Made by a program: the position numbers and the translations under genes | The notes under the pieces: generated by a model | Seen by the model: only the letters and a program-made list of their open reading frames with translations | Database searches by the model: none | Told to the model about the DNA's origin: nothing | Shown here: positions 19,002 through 26,014 of the stretch, in pieces | How the letters are laid out: the number at the start of each line of letters is the position of its first letter | Position numbering within the stretch: the stretch's first letter is position 1 | From: Colwellia sp. | Lineage (GTDB): Bacteria > Pseudomonadota > Gammaproteobacteria > Enterobacterales > Alteromonadaceae | DNA: 64,000 nt | Reading direction: 5' to 3' | Assembly: GCA_013215295.1 (NCBI GenBank) | Contig: JABSOZ010000019.1 | Location: 32,356 to 96,355, forward strand

Positions 19002-19084
19002 TTTACTGGGGCAGTAAACTAGCGCTCTAGGATTTTATTGAAAAAGCAACTCAAGCTATTTTCCTTTTACATAAAAAGGAAAAT
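19002..19084. terminator. Two hairpins between convergent units
   Basis: TTTACTG (19002-19008) pairs with CAGTAAA (19012-19018). Further on, ATTTTCCTTTT (19058-19068) pairs with AAAAGGAAAAT (19074-19084), an AT-rich stem reading into A/T runs on both strands. The second overlaps the last codons of the minus-strand glycosidase. Together they probably stop transcription from both sides. Confidence 0.55.
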
Positions 19085-20399
19085 TAGCATTGCCTACTTT
19101 CCCCTGATCATCATAAACATAGACAAACAAACGGTAGGCTCCTTCTGTATCTGGCACTTTAAAGCTAATATTGTTCAATCGTTCTTGTTTGGGGGCTGTG
19201 GTCATTTTAAGTGGAGTAACTTCTGGCTCTTGCTCAAACGCACCGCCTTCACTTACTTTTACTACTTCTTTTAATATTTTCCATTGGTAAGTTAACCTGG
19301 AGTTTTCTGGATTCGTGACGACTACATTTGCTTTCGCTTGGCTACTAGACTTTAGGTAAACACTGTCTTTTGCTGAAAGGCTATTGATGGTTATGGCTTC
19401 AGTCATAGGGGCTCTATGTTGAGGATAATGTCCGGTCCAAAAGCGAGTCATCTCATCAACGCGAGCGTTGGCTTTACCATCTTTATTGAACATGCCGTAC
19501 CAAGTAGGTGTACGTTCCTGTTTTTGTCCCCATTCAAAGGCAAAAGCACCAATAATTAAACCCGTGCTATTGTCAGCTAAGCCTAATTGCATTCGCTTTG
19601 CCATCGATTTGGCTTTGATGGCGCTGGGTTCTTCTATCGGTTGACCCCAGCTTGTGCTTGGCACTTCCCAATGGCCCATTGGACCAAACTCTGTGATCAT
19701 CACGGGTTTAATGATGTTCGCTGCGATAATTTGTTGTTTTACTTCTGCTAAATCACCATAGACTTGTACCGAAACAAAATCGACATTCGGCGTTCTAGCG
19801 AGCCCATCCGCTAGATGAGACTTTATCACCCCTGCATAGGTATAGGTTACTGGGTGATGTGGATCTACTTGATGAATATAATCGATAATATCACTAATAG
19901 CGTCATAAACTTTGGGGTTAACTGGAATAAGTTGGCCGGACTGATCAAATAATAAGTTAGGTTCATTAGCGACCACCCAAACTAGTAGGTTAGGGTGGTC
20001 TTTGTATTTATTTACTTGTTCTTTAACCCATTGGAATTGTGCAGCGACGGCTGCGCTATCATTATAATCAAAGCCATGTAACTGTTTCTTCAGGTCAATA
20101 CCCATTGCCACCATTAAGCCTAACTCCTCGGCCGCAGCTAGCTCTTGTTCAGCGTAATCTGTTGACCAAGTTCTAAAACTATTACCTCCAGCAGCTTTTA
20201 AAGCTTCAAAATTATGACCATCGGGGTAATTTAGCCCCGCACCTTTAATGTGAAAAACAGAGCCGTTAAGCCGCAATTGGTATTGGTGGTTTTGTTTGTC
20301 AATGCTGACGTGACTGGGAACAGCGGCCTTATCTGTGCTTGCCAATGAGCAAGTAGCATGGAAAAGGCAGTAAGCCGAAGTTAAAAATGGATGTTTCAA
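19056..20399 (-). CDS. Secreted TIM-barrel glycoside hydrolase (GH2-barrel-like) with C-terminal beta domain
   Basis: A 447-residue exported protein. The first 20 or so residues form a signal peptide (TTG start at 20399 with AAAGG upstream). Residues about 35-335 resemble the TIM barrel of family GH2 without its usual N-terminal beta-sandwich domains. Key residues are NEP (acid/base E146) and ITEFGP (nucleophile E237), with the strand FHIKGAGLNYPDG near the start. Residues about 345-447 look like an Ig-like beta domain (YQWKILKEV, PDTEGAYRLFVYVYDDQGKVGNANF). It is last in the GH26-GH43-PhyH-GH operon. A retaining glycosidase that trims side chains or ends of xylan fragments is likely, but the specificity is not recognisable. 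Confidence 0.8.
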   Translation of the reverse strand: MKHPFLTSAYCLFHATCSLASTDKAAVPSHVSIDKQNHQYQLRLNGSVFHIKGAGLNYPDGHNFEALKAAGGNSFRTWSTDYAEQELAAAEELGLMVAMGIDLKKQLHGFDYNDSAAVAAQFQWVKEQVNKYKDHPNLLVWVVANEPNLLFDQSGQLIPVNPKVYDAISDIIDYIHQVDPHHPVTYTYAGVIKSHLADGLARTPNVDFVSVQVYGDLAEVKQQIIAANIIKPVMITEFGPMGHWEVPSTSWGQPIEEPSAIKAKSMAKRMQLGLADNSTGLIIGAFAFEWGQKQERTPTWYGMFNKDGKANARVDEMTRFWTGHYPQHRAPMTEAITINSLSAKDSVYLKSSSQAKANVVVTNPENSRLTYQWKILKEVVKVSEGGAFEQEPEVTPLKMTTAPKQERLNNISFKVPDTEGAYRLFVYVYDDQGKVGNANFPFYVKGK

Positions 20400-20453
20400 G
20401 ATAATGCCTTTGTTGATAATAGAATTGATGCTGTTATCACGAATTAAGGTTCG

Positions 20454-21164
20454 TTAGCTTCTTTCTTCTAGTACGCTTGCGGTAGAGAACTGATAAATCA
20501 TATTTCTATAAATGCCAATATCAGTAATATTTTCGGGTGTGCCCTTTGGAGCCACTCGGTAGTTAGTTGATACGCGGTATTTACCGGTAACGGGCTTTAC
20601 CATATGGTAGCAATGGCCATGAAGGAGCACTAAGCTGCCCTTTTTAGGACTTAATGTCACAGTTTTAGACAGGTCAAAATCTGCCGATAACGACGGTATT
20701 AACCCTTGTTTATGAGAGCCTGGTATAACCATGGTTTGCCCGCCAGTGGTCTCTTGGTCAATATCCATGGTATAAATCAATCGATTAATATTAAATTGTT
20801 TTGGGTCAGTTGGCGCACAATCTTGATGCCAGGCTTGCCCGACGGTGCCTTGTTTAGAAAACATCACCATTGAATATTGCTCATACCAGCCATCCCCTAA
20901 GATAGCTTGCGTTAAGGTGCGTAATGTTTCATCTTCACTGACAGTATCAAAACAAGTAACCCCTTCGCGTTGAGGAAACCAAGGGATGACCTCAACGGCT
21001 GACTTTTCAATAAACTCATCGGTGTGAGCAAATTTAGGTGTCATACCAAAGTGACCAATTATTTTTTCATTATATAAGTTTACTAATTCGGCAGGAAAAA
21101 AGTCCTCAATATGGATAAAACCATCCCGCCAAAACTGTTTTGCGTATTTATGAACGTCTATCAT
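20454..21164 (-). CDS. Phytanoyl-CoA dioxygenase-family Fe(II)/2-oxoglutarate oxygenase
   Basis: A 236-residue cytoplasmic protein of the PhyH family. The Fe(II) facial triad is visible as H113 and D115 (AWHQDCAPTD) and H187 (LLHGHCYHMVK). R197 (KYRVSTNYR) is placed to hold 2-oxoglutarate. GGQTMVIPGSHKQG is the usual family strand. There is no signal peptide. It lies 22 bp downstream of the GH43 xylosidase and upstream of the TIM-barrel glycosidase, so it is part of the saccharolytic operon. A 2-oxoglutarate oxygenase has no role in plain xylose metabolism. Oxidation or O-demethylation of a modified xylose is one possible role, which is inference only. Confidence 0.85.
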   Translation of the reverse strand: MIDVHKYAKQFWRDGFIHIEDFFPAELVNLYNEKIIGHFGMTPKFAHTDEFIEKSAVEVIPWFPQREGVTCFDTVSEDETLRTLTQAILGDGWYEQYSMVMFSKQGTVGQAWHQDCAPTDPKQFNINRLIYTMDIDQETTGGQTMVIPGSHKQGLIPSLSADFDLSKTVTLSPKKGSLVLLHGHCYHMVKPVTGKYRVSTNYRVAPKGTPENITDIGIYRNMIYQFSTASVLEERS

Positions 21165-21186
21165 TTTGTTCTCTCCTTATTATTCT

Positions 21187-22797
21187 TTACTTATCTATTT
21201 CTTGATAATCAAAATATTCAAAATCTGCTTCGAGGTTTTGGCCACTAAGATCTTGACAAGTAAGGCCATAAAAAGCACCGGTAAAACAAGGGTGGAAATG
21301 TCTTTCAGCATGTTCGACATAGTCATCAGATAAAATGCTACCATCAAGAATAGGTCCGATTTTTTGCCAATTACCTACAGTCAATGCATAGAAAAATTGT
21401 AATTTTTCGCCGTCAAAGTCAGCTTTCAAAAACACTTTATCTATACTTGTTATTTCAATGGGTGTTGGATTAGCTTGAGTGGTTTTATGATCATCACAGC
21501 TTAAAATGGTCAAATATTTTTTACTTGAGTAGGCACCAAAATCATCACCATAAATGTGTAAATAGTGATAATGAACCGTGTTGTAATAGCAGACCAACCC
21601 TGCCATTTGCTGAAAATTATCGGGGCTAAATTCTAGGCAAGTTTCAGCGCTGGTATGGTGGGCTTGAACCCTACGACCGATAAGACTTTGTGCAAAACAC
21701 GAACTAAGGGACTCTCGACCATAGAGTCTGAGGTAACCAGGACGATCGGTCTGATTAACCCAATCCTTGGTTAATGGCACCCTTAATGCCTGAAAGTTGA
21801 TGTCTATCTCTGTATCGTTAAAGGTTAATCTATTGTTTGCTTGTATAAATGGATATTCAGGTAACGCTGGCGCTTCGACTTCTCTACGGGCAGCACGACC
21901 ACCACAAGCTAGGTATAGCCAATCATCTTCGCGCCATTCAACTTTTTCAATTGCTGTTTCTCTCCCCGTAATGCACCGGCCGAGTTTGGTTAACGGTCTG
22001 CCAGTAAGAAAAACCGCATACCATTCACCACTTTGTGTTTCGACAAGGTCACCATGCCCCGTTTTTTGCAGGTAGTTGTCGGGATCATTTTTAGCGGTAA
22101 TGATTGGGTTTTCTGGATGAACCTCATAAGGGCCGGTAATCGACTTGGCACGCGCTAAGGTCATGCAGTGCTCGTAACTCGTGCCTCCTTCAGCGGTCAT
22201 TAAGTAGTAATAACCATTGCGCTGGTATATATGCGGCCCTTCGGTGCGTCCATGCTCAGTACCTGCAAAAATATGATGGATTTTACCGACTAATTGTTTG
22301 GACTCTTTATCAAATTCTTGTAGAACCACTCCACCAAAAAATTTGCCATTGCGGTGATCCATCAGCATATTTAGAAAGTAAGACTTACCATCATCATCAT
22401 GAAATAGTGATGCATCAAAGCCACTGGCATTTAGGAACGTGGGTTCAGACCAAGGTCCATTGATATTTTCGGCGGTAACTAAGAAATTAGGGGTATCTTT
22501 CCAATCACCATTAAAGCTTTTGACATTAGCATAAAGCAGGTAAAAAATTCCGTCATGGTGACTTATGCAGGGCGCCCAAACTCCACAAGAATCAGGAACA
22601 CCTCTCATATCTAATTGTGAAACCCTGTTTAAAGGTTGACCAATGAGTTGCCAGTTTTTCAAGTCTTTTGAATGATGAATTTGACAACCCGGAAACCATT
22701 CAAAGGTAGAGGTAACAATATAATAATCGTCCTCAACTCGAAGGATACTAGGGTCAGGATTAAACCCAGTCAAAATAGGATTAATGATTTTACTCAT
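21187..22797 (-). CDS. GH43 beta-xylosidase (probably active on beta-1,3-xylo-oligosaccharides)
   Basis: This 536-residue enzyme is a glycoside hydrolase family 43 xylosidase of the long type: a five-bladed propeller followed by a C-terminal beta-sandwich. The inverting triad fits exactly: base D15 (FNPDPSILR), pKa-tuning D128 (GFDASLFHDDDG) and acid E186 (GRTEGPHIYQR). It has no signal peptide, so it should cleave imported oligosaccharides in the cytoplasm to xylose. It is second in an operon, 30 bp behind a GH26 lipoprotein. Its length is close to what I recall for a marine Vibrio GH43 beta-1,3-xylosidase. The linkage preference rests on that and on the GH26 neighbours; activity on beta-1,4 links is an alternative. 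Confidence 0.93.
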   Translation of the reverse strand: MSKIINPILTGFNPDPSILRVEDDYYIVTSTFEWFPGCQIHHSKDLKNWQLIGQPLNRVSQLDMRGVPDSCGVWAPCISHHDGIFYLLYANVKSFNGDWKDTPNFLVTAENINGPWSEPTFLNASGFDASLFHDDDGKSYFLNMLMDHRNGKFFGGVVLQEFDKESKQLVGKIHHIFAGTEHGRTEGPHIYQRNGYYYLMTAEGGTSYEHCMTLARAKSITGPYEVHPENPIITAKNDPDNYLQKTGHGDLVETQSGEWYAVFLTGRPLTKLGRCITGRETAIEKVEWREDDWLYLACGGRAARREVEAPALPEYPFIQANNRLTFNDTEIDINFQALRVPLTKDWVNQTDRPGYLRLYGRESLSSCFAQSLIGRRVQAHHTSAETCLEFSPDNFQQMAGLVCYYNTVHYHYLHIYGDDFGAYSSKKYLTILSCDDHKTTQANPTPIEITSIDKVFLKADFDGEKLQFFYALTVGNWQKIGPILDGSILSDDYVEHAERHFHPCFTGAFYGLTCQDLSGQNLEADFEYFDYQEIDK

Positions 22798-22827
22798 AAC
22801 AATAACTCATGCTCTAAAAGTATAGGA

Positions 22828-24018
22828 TCAGTAATCACTGGTTTGAATCCAGGTGTTACTATTAGTAATTTGCTCTAACCAACGCGCTTTTATCTCATCA
22901 TTTGCTTGAATGCGACTATCGCCCCAATTCCCTTGCGAACAACCAGAGCTTCCCGCGGCAATTCCTTCAGTGCATTGCCACTTGCCTTGAGAATCCCAAT
23001 GGGTATTGATATAGGCGACGGCTTTTATGACATCGTTATTGGCATAAATAAAGTCGAAATAAGGTTGGTACCATGTTTGCCAAATTTGCTCTGCAGTAAC
23101 AGGCTCTGGCTTGTTTTCTTGAATAACGCTATTGGTTAATTCGCTGATGCGAAATCCTTGCGGAGCTGATTCAGCAATCATCACCGGCTTTTGGTGCGCT
23201 TTCGCAAACACTAACATGGCTTCTTGTACTGCTTGAGGAGTACTCGGAGGCACATAGTTCCACTGTGATAGGTTACGATAGAAAACTGACATACCTATCC
23301 AGTCAACGTATTCATCACCTGGGTACCATGTATTTAGGTGACCGTCCAAGCTAGTGTCATAAATAGGGTTGCCGTAACTATCCGGCCATGAAGCTGATTG
23401 CCACACGGTAGCAATGTTGTCGGCATTTTGTTTGGTGATTGCCTTCGCTATCCTTTGAAAAGCCAGTTTGTAATCTTTCGGAGTATAACAATTCCAAGGG
23501 CCGTCAAACTCGTAACCTATTCGTAAGAATACCTTTCGTGGTGCTAATGATTTGAAATGCTTGACCATCACGTCAATGGTCTCGTTATATAATCCATTGG
23601 CAATATTAGCTTGATGATTTACTTGGTTACAGTTATCAAAAGCTAAACCGACTGCAATTGATGCATTAGGTGATTCAGCAAGAGTTTTAGTAAAATCCAC
23701 TGAGCCTGATTGCCAAGAGCTAGGAAGAAAAATTGCTTTCAATGTTTCACTTGGTTGAGCACTTTTTACCTGGCTGTATAGCGTAACTCCTTCGATATTA
23801 TCTTCAGGTACTGCCGCAATATAATTGCTGATGGTATCTGAATCTTGGCCAATAAAGAGCAATATTTTGTTATCAGGAGGCGTGAACTTTCCGGAAATAT
23901 TGTTAGTTTCTATTTTCGAACTTGTGCTCTTTTGTGGTTGGTTTTGTTGTCTTTCACAAGCGGTTATCGATATAAAAAAAGATAATACGGTAAAAATAGC
24001 AAAGGTATTTTTCATCAT
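22828..24018 (-). CDS. GH26-family lipoprotein, beta-1,3-xylanase-like (short form)
   Basis: At 396 residues this is a single catalytic domain behind a lipoprotein signal (SITAC, Cys21), so it is anchored to a membrane, probably at the cell surface. It shares the core of the larger enzyme at 31244-33208: FLRIGYEFDGPWN (predicted acid/base E170), [39 protein letters not shown] (predicted nucleophile E283), AYINTHWDSQ and NWGDSRIQAN. These segments resemble marine GH26 beta-1,3-xylanases rather than GH26 mannanases. It lacks accessory modules. First gene of the operon with GH43, PhyH and the TIM-barrel glycosidase, under operator 4. It probably shortens bound chains before TonB-dependent uptake. 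Confidence 0.85.
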   Translation of the reverse strand: MMKNTFAIFTVLSFFISITACERQQNQPQKSTSSKIETNNISGKFTPPDNKILLFIGQDSDTISNYIAAVPEDNIEGVTLYSQVKSAQPSETLKAIFLPSSWQSGSVDFTKTLAESPNASIAVGLAFDNCNQVNHQANIANGLYNETIDVMVKHFKSLAPRKVFLRIGYEFDGPWNCYTPKDYKLAFQRIAKAITKQNADNIATVWQSASWPDSYGNPIYDTSLDGHLNTWYPGDEYVDWIGMSVFYRNLSQWNYVPPSTPQAVQEAMLVFAKAHQKPVMIAESAPQGFRISELTNSVIQENKPEPVTAEQIWQTWYQPYFDFIYANNDVIKAVAYINTHWDSQGKWQCTEGIAAGSSGCSQGNWGDSRIQANDEIKARWLEQITNSNTWIQTSDY

Positions 24019-24053
24019 TTTTATGTGCCTTTGGATAATAAATTGAGCTTTTC

Positions 24054-24067
24054 TGTTAGCGCTATCA
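24054..24067 (-). promoter_or_regulatory. LacI-type operator 4 (TGTTAGCGCTATCA), GH26 operon
   Basis: A near-perfect match to the locus consensus, 36 bp before the GH26 start and abutting the predicted -10. A second site (24298-24311) lies 244 bp further upstream, which would allow looping. Confidence 0.88.
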
Positions 24068-24095
24068 TATTGTTCTTTGTTAAAGTGAAAGTCAA
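24067..24095 (-). promoter_or_regulatory. Predicted GH26-GH43 operon promoter
   Basis: On the minus strand TTGACT (24095-24090) and CAATAT (24072-24067) are 17 bases apart. Operator 4 begins at the last -10 base, matching the arrangement seen at xylB and at the second GH26 gene. Confidence 0.65.
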
Positions 24096-24297
24096 CCTCA
24101 TTTTTAGGAGAATAACAATTTACTTAACCAATATTAGTTAGCCTTGACATATTTATGATTGTCTATTGGTTTTATGCCTATAAACCCACTTCAGCGTAAT
24201 TATTGGTGTTAAATTGTTGGCCAGATGCTAAGGATATCTTTAAATAAATATTAGTTTCATTCTTTTTCGCTGCTAGCTTTGTTTATTGTGGTGCTAT

Positions 24298-24311
24298 TGG
24301 GAGCGCTAACA
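24298..24311 (-). promoter_or_regulatory. LacI-type operator 5 (TGGGAGCGCTAACA)
   Basis: One half-site is perfect (GCGCTAACA) and the other is degenerate. It lies 38 bp past the end of the second regulator gene and 280 bp before the GH26 start, so it is more likely an auxiliary site than a promoter site. Confidence 0.65.
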
Positions 24312-24349
24312 TATTTCTTTAATAGGTTTGCTATTGATTAGGAAAATAT

Positions 24350-25384
24350 TCAACTTAATTCCGCACTGGATTCACGAAGAATAATTTCAAAATCCAAAAC
24401 ATGGCGTAAGTCTGATTTTTTAGTTTTAGTCGGATCATCAAATTTTCCAGAGACCAGCAATTCAACAGCTACTTTGGCCATTTCTTGAATAGGTTGCCGT
24501 ACTGTTGATATATGAGGCCAAACGGTACTCGCTAGTTCAGTATCATCAAAGCCGACAATCGATAGTTCAGTTGGTACATGGATATTATTCATATGGGCAG
24601 CAGAAATCGCCGCCGCGGCCATATCATCATTACTGGCAAAAATAGCACTAGGCCGATTTTCTAAGGATAACAAACTTATGGCAGCACTCAATCCTGACTT
24701 ATAGGTAAAAAATCCTTGCTCAATATATTCGGGAGGAACAGAAATTTTATTTGACCGCAATGCGTCAAGAAAACCCTGATAACGTAATCGACTTGCTCCA
24801 ACATCTGGATGACCTATGATATGGGCTATATTAATATGTCCCTGATGAATCAGTTGCTCTGTAATTTCAAAAGCCGCCTGATAGTCATCCATGCAAACAT
24901 AGGGTGAAACGTTTAATTGGGAATCAGGAGAAACCCGAACAAATGGAATATTAGCAGTAATTAATTTATCTAGAACTTCAGGAATATCACAAACAGGAGG
25001 TAATAGTATCAAACCATCAACCTGTGTAATATTAATTAGCTCTTCGACAGAACCCAGCGTTTTTGCTAGGTCTTTATCGGCTTCATCAACAACGAGATGA
25101 TATCCGTTGGCTCGACAAAGTTTAAGACTACCTAATAGAAATTGGCTTACATAGGAAGTACTAGGGTTATCATATAACAAGCCTAGAAAAAACGATTTAC
25201 TACTTGCCAAACGACGTGCTGAGACATTAGGCCGGTAACTAAGTTCTTTTACCGCTGCTTGTACTTTCGCTCGTGTTTTATCACTCACCATCCCATTCTG
25301 ATTAAGTACTCGTGATACTGTCATCATAGAAACACCGGAGTGTTTTGCCACGTCTTGTAAACGAGTTTTTTTGTCTTTACTCAT
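24350..25384 (-). CDS. LacI/GalR-family regulator (XylR-like, copy 2)
   Basis: A 344-residue repressor and close paralogue of the regulator at 4910-5941. The helix-turn-helix is RLQDVAKHSGVSMMTVSRV, the hinge YRPNVSARRLASS, and the effector domain shares PYVCMDDYQAAFEI, NIAHIIGHPDVGASRLRYQGF and AIFASNDDMAAAAISAAH with copy 1. The recognition helix core (TVSRV) is the same, so both proteins should bind the same operator. It lies upstream of the GH26 operon and divergent from the TonB receptor. Two operators in the 630-bp divergent space suggest autoregulation and control of the receptor. The two may differ in ligand. Confidence 0.92.
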   Translation of the reverse strand: MSKDKKTRLQDVAKHSGVSMMTVSRVLNQNGMVSDKTRAKVQAAVKELSYRPNVSARRLASSKSFFLGLLYDNPSTSYVSQFLLGSLKLCRANGYHLVVDEADKDLAKTLGSVEELINITQVDGLILLPPVCDIPEVLDKLITANIPFVRVSPDSQLNVSPYVCMDDYQAAFEITEQLIHQGHINIAHIIGHPDVGASRLRYQGFLDALRSNKISVPPEYIEQGFFTYKSGLSAAISLLSLENRPSAIFASNDDMAAAAISAAHMNNIHVPTELSIVGFDDTELASTVWPHISTVRQPIQEMAKVAVELLVSGKFDDPTKTKKSDLRHVLDFEIILRESSAELS

Positions 25385-25479
25385 AGATAATCCTGATCAT
25401 TTTCATTGATTCCTTTTCGGAAGCTATAGATTGAGCATAACGTACTTTTAATGAATAAAAAATGATTTGTTCGTATTTT

Positions 25480-25493
25480 TGTTAGCGCTACCT
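25480..25493 (-). promoter_or_regulatory. LacI-type operator 6 (TGTTAGCGCTACCT), regulator
   Basis: One perfect half-site plus core (TGTTAGCGCTA), with a degenerate right end. It is 95 bp before the start of the second LacI gene and 221 bp from operator 7. Confidence 0.75.
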
Positions 25494-25700
25494 TTTTTGT
25501 CCTTTTGTTTTGTAATAATTCTACCAAGAAAGAAGGTTAAAACAGGAGCTACATGTAACTTGTTGTTATTTAGTTCTTTTAGTGTTTGTTACTTGCTAAA
25601 TAACAGAGTTGTATGAAGGTATTTATCCACAGGGTCTATGGTGGAATATAAAATATTTTAACCTTTGTGTTAAATATTACTGGAAACAAATAAACTTAAA

Positions 25701-25714
25701 TGTTAGCGTTAACT
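25701..25714 (+). promoter_or_regulatory. LacI-type operator 7 (TGTTAGCGTTAACT), TonB receptor
   Basis: Close to the consensus. It is about 300 bp upstream of the TonB receptor start, implying a long leader or a promoter near 25,700. No convincing -35/-10 pair was found around it. Confidence 0.75.
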
Positions 25715-26014
25715 TGCTGGTTTTTTATTCTAAATACTCAATAGTTACAAATTACAAAAATGGGTGTTCGAATACATAAAAGAGGAAAGCCAACAACAAT
25801 ATAATTATATTGACGGACAAAAATACAATAAACAGTTAGTTTATCTAACTTAAATCGTCATTCAATGTAATTAATGCATATTGAAATTGAACGTACTGTT
25901 GATAAAACTAATAAAAGTTGATAGTACAACCTGATAGTACAATCTGTTATGTGATGGAAACGCAAATATTTTGGATTACTGCAACCATCACATTAATAAT
26001 CAAGGGACAATCAC

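Noticed and set aside
19015..19028. AGCGCT core (CTAGCGCTCTAG) that resembles the LacI-type operator
   Set aside because: Only the central bases match; it lies downstream of the second porter and not before any gene, so it is probably chance.
25681..26014. Long TonB-receptor leader as a riboswitch
   Set aside because: About 300 bases upstream of the receptor, but no recognisable conserved core or stable fold could be made out by eye.
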